Below, piece by piece: positions 53,543 through 61,957 of a stretch of 64,000 nucleotides of DNA; the first letter of the stretch is position 1; each line of letters begins with the position of its first letter. The notes beneath the pieces are model-generated. The model made no database searches, had not been told where the DNA came from, and was given only the letters and a program-made list of their open reading frames with translations. Made by a program: the position numbers and the translations under genes. Source of the stretch: an uncultured Lachnospiraceae bacterium (GTDB lineage: Bacteria > Bacillota > Clostridia > Lachnospirales > Lachnospiraceae); the NCBI GenBank assembly GCA_946558465.1, contig CAMNTM010000009.1, positions 51,900-115,899 on the forward strand. The letters are read 5' to 3'.

Positions 53543-54178
53543 ATGAACCGTATTTTCAAATTAGAAGGGCCTGTTTTTACATTTTTAAGTAAATTTTGTG
53601 ACGTACTGATTTTAAGCAGTCTTTGGCTGGTGTTCAGCCTCCCGGTGATTACCATCGGTGCCTCTTCCGCTGCATTATATTATAGTGTTCATAAAACCTT
53701 TCTGCAGAATGACGGTTATGTTATCTCCACATTTTGGAAATCCTTTCGAACGAATCTTAAGCAGGGTATTATCATTGAATTTTTATGTATACCTGTCGGG
53801 TTATTTTGTATAGCAAGCCATCTTTTTTCCCGCAGCATGGACTACGCCGGCGTACTGGGAATTCTTTATCTGGCAATTACGATTTTAACCGCGCTGCTCC
53901 TGCTGTGTATGGTAACGTACAGTTTTCCTGTACTTTCCCGATTCTATATGAGCTCTCTTGAAATTATTAAAACCAGTATCGCTTTATCTGTTACCCGTTT
54001 AGGTTTTACTTTGATATTGATTATAATCTATCTTCTCTGTATAGGTGCGGTCATAATCGCGCCCTTTACCGTTTTTATACTTCCCGCATGTTACACTATG
54101 GCCGCGGAACGCCTCCTGGAGCCGGCTTTTAAAAAGGCGTTTGAAGCCCACGAGGCGGCTGCGGAAGGAAATCAATAG
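53543..54178 (+). CDS. YesL-like membrane protein (DUF624)
   Basis: 211 residues from ATG 53543, GGAAGTG upstream (the frame is open earlier but has no ribosome site). Four to five membrane helices; the start FKLEGPVFTFLSKFCDVLIL with SLWLVFSLPVITIGASSAAL matches YesL/DUF624 proteins, which are encoded with plant-polysaccharide utilisation genes (as in the rhamnogalacturonan region of B. subtilis). Role unknown. Divergent from GH127 and convergent with the DUF4340 gene. Confidence 0.9.
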   Translation: MNRIFKLEGPVFTFLSKFCDVLILSSLWLVFSLPVITIGASSAALYYSVHKTFLQNDGYVISTFWKSFRTNLKQGIIIEFLCIPVGLFCIASHLFSRSMDYAGVLGILYLAITILTALLLLCMVTYSFPVLSRFYMSSLEIIKTSIALSVTRLGFTLILIIIYLLCIGAVIIAPFTVFILPACYTMAAERLLEPAFKKAFEAHEAAAEGNQ

Positions 54179-54189
54179 CAATTAGTGAA

Positions 54190-55632
54190 TCAATAGCGCG
54201 CCTTGATTTCCTCGCTGTTTAATAACCGTTTCCAATCGTTCAACACCCTCTCCATCTCGGAAGCAGACAGTCTGTAACCCCGTTCATTATCGTTCAACAC
54301 CGCATATAGCTGCAGCGTTTCCTCCTGATAATAAACGACCCGTTCCTGTTCTCCGCTCTCGTACTCGAATATAACCTCTGCCACCTGCTCCATCGAAGAC
54401 GTGTCTTCTGCCGGTTCCAGTAATACCTCGTCTGCCGATAAGCTGATCAACCCGTAATAAAAATTCTGAAAATCTGCCGGTTGTATACTCTTATTCTCAT
54501 ACAAAACCTCAGCATTGTCTTTTCCTAGATTACTTAAATCCACAGTCGAAGCTTCTTCTCCGTTTTTTCTCACTGTAAGCCGTCTAAGCGTTCGAATGTC
54601 CGGAGCCAGTATTTCATGGCTGATCAGATCACTGGTCCCCATTTCGAGCAACGGAACCTGACTGGCGTCGCATGAGTAAATGACGCTTCTTTCCCGAAGC
54701 TTAAGAAAAACGTTTCCTTCCTCGTCAGGCCGGGATGCGTCAAGCACAAATGTCTTAGCTGAATCGTCCGCATCTTTATAAAATACCTCCACACTCAAAT
54801 AGGGAGTATCAAGTCCGCTGGAAGCTAATTCTTCTTCCTCAGGATAAAGCGCTGTGATCTCTTCCGCGGTAATACCAAATAAAGAAGGAATAACTTCCTC
54901 TGCAATTCCTGCCTCAGCGGGATATTCTACCGGTGAAGTAATCTGATAAGACTTCACCTGATAACCGGCCAGCTCCTGGCTGTCAGAATACTCAATAATT
55001 AACGATCCTTCTTCGGTAAAGTCTTCTCTGTCTCCATTCAGTACTACCTTAGTGACCAGAATACTTTCCGAATCCTCCTCATATGACGGAGTCACCTCCA
55101 CGGATAAGAAATTTTCAGACCGGTTTTCAAATATTTCCATTTTATTCTGAGCTACAAGATATACCCGGTCCTTCAAGTACACATAACGCCCTTTGTTCTC
55201 TTGTTCCGGCGCCGGATTCCCCACAAAAAATTCTATTTCTTTTCCATTCTTGTCTTTGATCCGCACCTGTACTTCAGGCTCATCCAGTCCGAACTCCGAA
55301 AGCCTGTCTTTTCCGTTCTGAATTTCTTTCTGGCTTTTTATAAGAGATGCAGCGCCCTTAAGGGCTTCTACGGCCCCCTCATTTAAAGGAAGCCCTTCCA
55401 CGCTTTCCAGGACAGCTCTGTCATCCTCCCATATAATACAGAACCCGCCGCTTTCATTTTCTACCTCTACCTGAGCCACTTCCTCCTGAGCGGTTTCCCA
55501 TAGTGTTTGTTCTCCTGCCGCTGTTTTTGATTCATTACTTTCCTCTTTTGATGTATCAAGGAAGTACCAGATTACAACAAATACGAGCAGGCATACGCTA
55601 ATAATTCCCAGCATTTTCAATTGTCTTTTCAC
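54190..55632 (-). CDS. DUF4340-domain protein
   Basis: 480 residues. One N-terminal membrane helix (about 8-25) and a long extracytoplasmic region made of repeated beta-rich DUF4340 units (LSEFGLDEPEVQVRIKDKNG, VYLVAQNKMEIF). It is the last gene of a Gld-type set, 15 bases after the GldG-like gene. In such sets it is thought to be the outside partner of the exporter, but its function is not known. Confidence 0.85.
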   Translation of the reverse strand: MKRQLKMLGIISVCLLVFVVIWYFLDTSKEESNESKTAAGEQTLWETAQEEVAQVEVENESGGFCIIWEDDRAVLESVEGLPLNEGAVEALKGAASLIKSQKEIQNGKDRLSEFGLDEPEVQVRIKDKNGKEIEFFVGNPAPEQENKGRYVYLKDRVYLVAQNKMEIFENRSENFLSVEVTPSYEEDSESILVTKVVLNGDREDFTEEGSLIIEYSDSQELAGYQVKSYQITSPVEYPAEAGIAEEVIPSLFGITAEEITALYPEEEELASSGLDTPYLSVEVFYKDADDSAKTFVLDASRPDEEGNVFLKLRERSVIYSCDASQVPLLEMGTSDLISHEILAPDIRTLRRLTVRKNGEEASTVDLSNLGKDNAEVLYENKSIQPADFQNFYYGLISLSADEVLLEPAEDTSSMEQVAEVIFEYESGEQERVVYYQEETLQLYAVLNDNERGYRLSASEMERVLNDWKRLLNSEEIKARY

Positions 55633-55647
55633 GCTGTCTTCTCCTTA

Positions 55648-57741
55648 TTATCGATGTCTTCTGCGCAGCCAGACAGCAGCGCCTGCTATAATTACTGCAG
55701 CCGGAAGTATAATCATAAATATCCATGTATATATATTTGCTCTGGCCTCTGTCATAGTATGAACAGGAACAGATAAATTCTTAGGTACAATTCCTGGTAT
55801 ATTATCCAGATCTCCCAGCTTTTTAAATAATCCTAAAATATAATCTGCATTAGCAAATGTACTGCTCGATAACAATTCTCCACTGAATGCCAAAGCCGAA
55901 CCAGACACCACTACATTAGAAGCAGTAATTTCCGAACCATAATATTTGTGGCTGGAAAGAACCATTCCATTCACATCTCCGGTAATCTGATCTGCTGTTA
56001 CCTCGGTATCTCCTAATTGTATTGTGCCGGAAGCAGAAGAAAACCCAAGAAGAATGGATGTCTCATAATTGTCTTTGCTTTCAAACAGCACATCAACCGG
56101 ACGGCAGAGAGCCATAATTGTCAAATCACTGCTAGTCATATCCGATGCATAATCCATATCCAGATACTGTGCTATCGGATAATAGAATCTGTTATAATAC
56201 AAGCTGCTGTTCGATTCAAATGCATATCCCTCTCCCATCTCAATTCCCCATTCGGTTAAATACTTTTCTAAATTGGGAAGTTCCGCCGCATTTGGATCAA
56301 AAAACACAAATAAGTTTTTCCCCTGTTTACCGTCATTATCAAGCCACACACTTAGTTTCCGAAGGCTGTCCTCCTCAAGGTCATTTTGGGGGGCAAAAAG
56401 AATCGCTGTTTGTGCCTCGTTATTAATTTCCTCAGTCAATAGAGATTGTTCTATGGCTGCATAACCATTTGCTTCTAAAAGCTCTTTTAACTCAGTTGGA
56501 AAGTTTTGTCCGTAACCATTCAAAATTGATATCTGACTTTTCTTTTCTGAAGTAACTGATACAATTGCATTTGTTACCATTTGTTCTACTCTTGATGCTG
56601 TAATCTCTGATCCTGAACTGTCATATTCGTATAGACTTCGAAATGAAAGTACTTCCTGCTTCTTATCTGTCTGCACAAGAATATCATAAGATCCTATTTC
56701 AAGTGATGGATACTGAGATACATAAGTCGGATTATCCACCAAATCAATAAATTCCAGCGTTACCTTTTCCGAATTTCTCGCATATTCCATCAGATTATGA
56801 TATGCCTGTACAATATAATAACTTCCCGAAGCCATATCCTCTTCATTTACAAAGACATTAAGTGAGACATCCTCTTTTAGATTTTTTACATATTCAATAG
56901 AATCATCGGAAATCGCATAACGTCTGTCTGCAGTCAAATCAATGTTCCAGTCGTATTTTTCTGTGAGCTTCCCCACTATAACATTTGCGGCCACAATTAA
57001 AACAATGGCAAGCAATGACGTTCCTATTGTCAGCATCTTGTATCGTCCGCGCCTTTTTTCAAGATTTCCGATTGTTAAGAGGAAAAATATACCCGAAAAG
57101 CTGATAAAGAAAAACAAATCCTCTGCCCGGACCATTCCCATAGTCAGATTATGATACCGTGAATAAAAGGATAAACTATACAACATCTTCTGCAGCGGTT
57201 CAAAAGGAATCAGTCCTGCTATGGAATTCAGTGACAGGACAACTATCACGGAAGCAAAGCCTCCAATTGCCGCTGCGATCTGATTCTCTGTCTGCGCCGA
57301 GATAAACATGCACATCGAAATACATGACATGCCCATTAAAAGAATTCCAATAAAATTCCCCCAGAAAAGCTCCCAGTTTAATTCTGTGTAAGGATACAGC
57401 ACCGCTGCATGAAGCAGCGTGACCATAATTCCCATCAAATAAACTGCCACTGCTGAGAAAAATTTTCCTGCTACAATCTCACTTAACGATATTGGAGCAG
57501 AAAACAGAATCTGCTCTGTTTTCTGCTTCCTGTCTTCACTCATCAAACGCATGGTAATTATCGGAATCAAAAGTAAAATGACTGTATACAAAAAGGAAAA
57601 TTCATAACTCAAGTCTGCACGTCCGCTTAAAATAATAACCGCGTATTCATATCCCGCCAAAACATAAAAAGCTGCCAGATAAACATAGCCTGTCGGCGAA
57701 ATAAAATAAGACGACAACTCTCTGAAAAAAATTGCTTTCAT
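55648..57741 (-). CDS. ABC-2 permease fused to a GldG-type domain
   Basis: 697 residues. Residues 1-235 contain six membrane helices of an ABC-2 permease (ISPTGYVYLAAFYVLAGYEY, LLIPIITMRLMSEDRKQKT). A further helix precedes a large external GldG/IFT52-like domain (ISILNGYGQNFPTELKELLE, LFVFFDPNAAELPNLEKYL), and the protein ends in a helix and basic RRRHR. In most bacteria GldF and GldG are separate; here they are one polypeptide. Start overlaps the ATPase stop by four bases (ATGA). Confidence 0.9.
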   Translation of the reverse strand: MKAIFFRELSSYFISPTGYVYLAAFYVLAGYEYAVIILSGRADLSYEFSFLYTVILLLIPIITMRLMSEDRKQKTEQILFSAPISLSEIVAGKFFSAVAVYLMGIMVTLLHAAVLYPYTELNWELFWGNFIGILLMGMSCISMCMFISAQTENQIAAAIGGFASVIVVLSLNSIAGLIPFEPLQKMLYSLSFYSRYHNLTMGMVRAEDLFFFISFSGIFFLLTIGNLEKRRGRYKMLTIGTSLLAIVLIVAANVIVGKLTEKYDWNIDLTADRRYAISDDSIEYVKNLKEDVSLNVFVNEEDMASGSYYIVQAYHNLMEYARNSEKVTLEFIDLVDNPTYVSQYPSLEIGSYDILVQTDKKQEVLSFRSLYEYDSSGSEITASRVEQMVTNAIVSVTSEKKSQISILNGYGQNFPTELKELLEANGYAAIEQSLLTEEINNEAQTAILFAPQNDLEEDSLRKLSVWLDNDGKQGKNLFVFFDPNAAELPNLEKYLTEWGIEMGEGYAFESNSSLYYNRFYYPIAQYLDMDYASDMTSSDLTIMALCRPVDVLFESKDNYETSILLGFSSASGTIQLGDTEVTADQITGDVNGMVLSSHKYYGSEITASNVVVSGSALAFSGELLSSSTFANADYILGLFKKLGDLDNIPGIVPKNLSVPVHTMTEARANIYTWIFMIILPAAVIIAGAAVWLRRRHR

Positions 57742-58685
57742 TTGCGTTTCCCCCCTTTTGTATCTTCTGTCAGTTTTAGAAAGATATTTTCCAGAGAAAG
57801 ATCCGCATTCGTCATTTCAAGTAAAAGCCAGGCGCTTTGTTTTAAATAAATTGCTATTTCTCTTCGAATGTCAGATCCTTCCTTTGCATTTACATGAAAT
57901 ATACAACAGCCTTCTTCCGTACACTTCTGCCTTTCAACATTTCGAACGCCTGCAAGTCTTCTCAGGCCTGCTTCTATTTCATTCGCAGGCCCCTGCACAC
58001 AAATTCTTAAATTCTTCCCTTCCAGTTTTCCAGACAAGTTCTCCGGCGTATCATCTGCAGTTACTTTTCTTTGATTTAATACAACCACACGGTTACAGAC
58101 AGCCTGCACTTCTGATAAAATATGTGACGAAAAAATAATCGTATGCTTTTTTCCCAGTTCTTTTATCAAATTTCGAATTTCTATCATCTGTTTTGGATCA
58201 AGCCCGACTGTAGGCTCATCCAAAATCAAAACCTTCGGCATGCCAATCAACGCCTGTGCAATACCTATACGCTGCTGATAACCTTTAGACAGATTTCTGA
58301 TGACTCTATGATACACATCTTCTATCTGAACGGCTTTGCACACCTCTTCAATATGCTGTTTTTCAGGCAGTCTGCATTTTTTCAACCGATATACAAAAGT
58401 CAGATATGATTTTACTGTCATATCCGTATACAACGGAGGCTTTTCAGGAAGATAGCCTAATTCTTTTTTTGCTTTAATCGGTTCCTCCAGAATTTCATGA
58501 CCATTAATCGTCACTCTTCCTCCTGTTGCAGACAAATTACCGGTGATGATATTCATAGTCGTTGATTTTCCGGCGCCGTTCGAACCCAAGAGCCCTAATA
58601 TTTCTCCTTCTTCAACTGCAAAATTGATGTGATCTAATACCACAGTATTTCCATATTTCTTAACAAGTTCTTTTACTTCAATCAT
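57738..58685 (-). CDS. ABC transporter ATP-binding protein, GldA-like
   Basis: 315 residues. Walker A GSNGAGKSTTMN, signature LSKGYQQRIGIAQAL, Walker B VLILDEPTVGLDP, D-loop and switch His (IFSSHILSEV) are complete. It powers the fused permease downstream. It starts 23 bases after the sugar permease gene on the same strand, which puts this exporter in the sugar-uptake operon. Confidence 0.93.
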   Translation of the reverse strand: MIEVKELVKKYGNTVVLDHINFAVEEGEILGLLGSNGAGKSTTMNIITGNLSATGGRVTINGHEILEEPIKAKKELGYLPEKPPLYTDMTVKSYLTFVYRLKKCRLPEKQHIEEVCKAVQIEDVYHRVIRNLSKGYQQRIGIAQALIGMPKVLILDEPTVGLDPKQMIEIRNLIKELGKKHTIIFSSHILSEVQAVCNRVVVLNQRKVTADDTPENLSGKLEGKNLRICVQGPANEIEAGLRRLAGVRNVERQKCTEEGCCIFHVNAKEGSDIRREIAIYLKQSAWLLLEMTNADLSLENIFLKLTEDTKGGKRK

Positions 58686-58708
58686 CCTTTTACCTCATAC
58701 CCGCTGTC

Positions 58709-59542
58709 TTAACCTTTCATACCGCTCATTGCAATACCCCGTACAATGTATTTCTGACAGCAGATAAACAAGATGACCACCGGAATCAACGCAAGAATAG
58801 AACCTGCCATAATCAAATCATAACGTGATGTAAAAGAGTTTCTAAAGGAAGATAACCCCATCTGTACTGTAAACTTCGCATCAGATGCAATATAAATAAC
58901 CGGACCCATAAAATCATTGTATGAGCTTTGAAACTGGAATACAGATAAAGTTGCAATAATCGGCTTACACAGAGGCATGAAAATCTGCCACCATATTCTC
59001 ACATGGCTACATCCGTCTACAATTGCCGCTTCTTCCAGCTCTTTCGGTAAAGTCATGAAGAATTGTCTTGTTAAAAAGATGGAAAACGGCGTTCCAAACA
59101 TAATTGGAATAATAAGCGGAACATATGTATCATAAAATCCTAAGTCCTTAAAAAGCAAGAATCTTGGAATCAATGTAATCGCAAACGGAACCATCATTGC
59201 CGCGATAAAACACATAAAAACAGTGTCTCTAAACGGAAATCTCAGACGGGCAAAAGCATATCCGGCCAGAGACGAAAATATAATATTAAATACGGTTGAT
59301 GGGACTGCAATTTTCATTGTATTTAAAAACATCTGCCAAAAACTGATACTTCCCCTTGATGCAGCCTCAATAAAATTCTCTACCTTCCATTCAATTGGAA
59401 AAAATGTGGGTGGATATGCAAACAACTCTCTCTGACTTTTAAAGGCAGACACTAACATCCATGCAAACGGTAAAATAACCAAAATTGCAACTATACCAAC
59501 ACCTATGTAAGCAAAAAGAGATTTTCTTTTTTTCTTTGACAT
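58709..59542 (-). CDS. Carbohydrate ABC transporter permease, MalG type
   Basis: 277 residues, six membrane helices, EAA loop EEAAIVDGCSHVRIWWQIFM. It lies 15 bases after the MalF-type gene. CUT1 family importer of oligosaccharides; likely cargo is xylose- or glucose-branched glycan, by association with GH31 (inference). Confidence 0.92.
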   Translation of the reverse strand: MSKKKRKSLFAYIGVGIVAILVILPFAWMLVSAFKSQRELFAYPPTFFPIEWKVENFIEAASRGSISFWQMFLNTMKIAVPSTVFNIIFSSLAGYAFARLRFPFRDTVFMCFIAAMMVPFAITLIPRFLLFKDLGFYDTYVPLIIPIMFGTPFSIFLTRQFFMTLPKELEEAAIVDGCSHVRIWWQIFMPLCKPIIATLSVFQFQSSYNDFMGPVIYIASDAKFTVQMGLSSFRNSFTSRYDLIMAGSILALIPVVILFICCQKYIVRGIAMSGMKG

Positions 59543-59557
59543 TCTTTTGCGCCTCCT

Positions 59558-60469
59558 TTATGCATCATATTGAACTTTTTTATTCATAATCTTATTTTGT
59601 ATAAGAGTAACTGCCAGAATAATCACAAACATAACTGCCGCCATAGCACACGCGTAGCCCATCTTAGAATATTCAAAAGCGTTCGACCAGAGATAGTAAG
59701 ACACTGTATAAGTAGAATAGCCTGGGCCGCCTTTTGTCATAATGAATATTTCTGTGAACATCTGAAAAGCATCAATTACTGCTGTAAGCATTACAAAATA
59801 AATGGACGGCATAACTAAAGGAATTTTTATTTTTGTCAATTTTGTCCAAGGCGTAATCCCGTCTATTGCCGCCGCCTCATATAAGTTCTCATCAATTCCT
59901 TGTAGAGCAGATAAGAAAATCAGCATATTATATCCTGCCCACTTCCAAACTGACATAACTGCAATTGAAAATAATGAAAATCGAGAATCTGTCAGCCAGC
60001 CGACCGGGTCTATGTCAAACAATTTCTTTAAAATAAAGTTCAAAATACCATAATCTGTATTGTAAATCCACACAAATAAAAGCGCTACAACTACAATCGG
60101 ACAAACTACCGGAAGGTAATACAATGTCCGAAAAAAGCCTGCACCCTTCAGTTTTCTATCTAACAAAAGCGCTAATAAAAATGATGAGATAACAGACATC
60201 GGAACATATATAAGTACCCACTTTATTGTATTAGCCAATGATGTCCTAAACACTTCATCATTAAACAACGTTTTATAGTTTTCAACTCCTATAAACGTTG
60301 GTTCTTGAAGTAAATTCCAATCAAAAAAGCTTATAAAAAAAGAGCGGATAATCGGATAATACATCATAATAATCAAACTTACTAATGGAAGAGCGATAAA
60401 AATATATCCTGTTAAAGCTTCCTTTTGTTTTAGGGTAAGTCCCTGACGAGAATTTTTTTTATTTTTCAT
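59558..60469 (-). CDS. Carbohydrate ABC transporter permease, MalF type
   Basis: 303 residues, six membrane helices after a basic N-terminus (KNKKNSRQGLTLKQKEALTG). EAA loop YEAAAIDGITPWTKLTKIKI. Partner of the MalG-type permease. A 10-bp intercistronic stem separates it from the solute-binding gene. Confidence 0.92.
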   Translation of the reverse strand: MKNKKNSRQGLTLKQKEALTGYIFIALPLVSLIIMMYYPIIRSFFISFFDWNLLQEPTFIGVENYKTLFNDEVFRTSLANTIKWVLIYVPMSVISSFLLALLLDRKLKGAGFFRTLYYLPVVCPIVVVALLFVWIYNTDYGILNFILKKLFDIDPVGWLTDSRFSLFSIAVMSVWKWAGYNMLIFLSALQGIDENLYEAAAIDGITPWTKLTKIKIPLVMPSIYFVMLTAVIDAFQMFTEIFIMTKGGPGYSTYTVSYYLWSNAFEYSKMGYACAMAAVMFVIILAVTLIQNKIMNKKVQYDA

Positions 60470-60500
60470 ATTCTACAACTCCATTCTGGTATAATTTCAA

Positions 60501-60534
60501 ATAGGGCATCCTGCATCACTGCAAGATGCCCTAT
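60501..60534 (-). promoter_or_regulatory. Intercistronic mRNA stem between solute-binding and permease genes
   Basis: ATAGGGCATC (60501-60510) and GATGCCCTAT (60525-60534), perfect 10 bp with a 14-base loop and no T run. Such stems after a binding-protein gene stabilise its mRNA and lower permease output in other CUT1 operons. Confidence 0.65.
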
Positions 60535-60546
60535 CTTCTACTTTAA

Positions 60547-61896
60547 CTATTTATTAAACAAAGTCGTATTTGCCTGTTCATCAATCTTTTTAACTGCTTC
60601 GTCAATTGTAGTAACGCCTTCAAATGCATCTGATAATCCTGCATTAATAATGGAGTTATACTCAGACCACTGTCCTGTCAGGCAGGCTTCAATCTGTGGA
60701 GCATTTCCTAAATATGCTGCCGAGTTAATAAATGCATCTTTTGAAGGAGGTGTATTTACATACTTATCATCCGCCATCAAATCACTATATACCGGAAGGG
60801 ATAACGCTGATTCCATAACCTGTGCAAGTCCTTCATCGCTCATCTGGTAAGACAATAAATTTGCTGCTGCTTCTTTATTTTCGCTTGTTTCAGCTATACA
60901 AACCATACTGCAGATAAATGGACAAGTACGTGTGGTACCCTTTGGCATCTCCACAGCATCCCACTCAAAATCACATTCTGTTCTGAAAGACGGGATTACC
61001 CAGCGTCCAGAAGGATACATTGCAACCTTTCCGATTACAAACAAACGGTCTTCACTGTCTCCTGTTGCAGAAACCGTTCCTGGAGACGGCGCTGAACCAT
61101 CCTGGATTAGATCATACATTACACTAAGCCCTTCCAATGCTTCCGGAGAAGACAGATTGGACTGTCCGTCTTTAAACCATTCAGCGTCATAATTACCCAT
61201 CCAGTTAATCCAGTCGGCACGGTAATTATTAACTGCTGTTCCGTAAACATCTATACGGTCTCCACTTTTTTGTGTGAGCTCAGCTGCAATTTTCTTATAA
61301 TCTTCTACTGTCCAGTCATTCGTTGGCGCCTCTACGCCTGCTTCCTTAAATAAATCCAAATTAAGATACATTACATAAGAAGTCCAGTCCTTTGGAAAAG
61401 CAACCTGATTCCCGTCAATATTTCCAAACTCCATAACGCCGTCAATAATGTCTTCTGTAAGCTGAGGATACTCTTCTAAAACATCGTTCATATTTGAAAG
61501 CATACCTGCCTCATAATATGCCTTTACTCCTGCCTCGCTCGTCCAGAACAAATCCGGAAGATTTCCTGCAGTTGCCAATGTCTGAAGCTTGGTAGCATAA
61601 TCAGATGGAACATACATCTGCTCCACCTCTACATTCGGCGCGTATTTCATGTACGAATCAAATACATTTGCATACATTTCGCGCTCATAATCATCACCGG
61701 AATGCATATAAGTTAGTTTACCACTTAAATCTGCGGCTTTGGAAGCCCCCTCCCAGTTCGTATCTTCTGCTGATACCTCGGGATCACTCTTTTCTGTCTT
61801 CTCTTCTTTATCAGAACTACCGCAGCCTATAAGCATAGTTGCCGCAAGCGTTGTAGCCATCAGAAGTGACAGAGACTTTTTGAAGTTCTTTCTCAT
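60547..61896 (-). CDS. Extracellular solute-binding lipoprotein (CUT1)
   Basis: 449 residues from ATG 61896 (AAGGAGAAG before it; the frame is open for 26 codons more but without support). Basic signal peptide and lipobox LIGC (Cys at about 25), then a type 1 sugar-binding fold (TYMHSGDDYEREMYANVFDS, LPDLFWTSEAGVKAYYEAGM). It captures oligosaccharide outside and hands it to the permeases 59558-60469 and 58709-59542. It follows GH31 by 61 bases. Confidence 0.93.
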   Translation of the reverse strand: MRKNFKKSLSLLMATTLAATMLIGCGSSDKEEKTEKSDPEVSAEDTNWEGASKAADLSGKLTYMHSGDDYEREMYANVFDSYMKYAPNVEVEQMYVPSDYATKLQTLATAGNLPDLFWTSEAGVKAYYEAGMLSNMNDVLEEYPQLTEDIIDGVMEFGNIDGNQVAFPKDWTSYVMYLNLDLFKEAGVEAPTNDWTVEDYKKIAAELTQKSGDRIDVYGTAVNNYRADWINWMGNYDAEWFKDGQSNLSSPEALEGLSVMYDLIQDGSAPSPGTVSATGDSEDRLFVIGKVAMYPSGRWVIPSFRTECDFEWDAVEMPKGTTRTCPFICSMVCIAETSENKEAAANLLSYQMSDEGLAQVMESALSLPVYSDLMADDKYVNTPPSKDAFINSAAYLGNAPQIEACLTGQWSEYNSIINAGLSDAFEGVTTIDEAVKKIDEQANTTLFNK

Positions 61897-61957
61897 ACAT
61901 TTCTTCTCCTTTTTTTTATTTTTATCATTCATGCACAATCGCAATAATGACCTCCCT

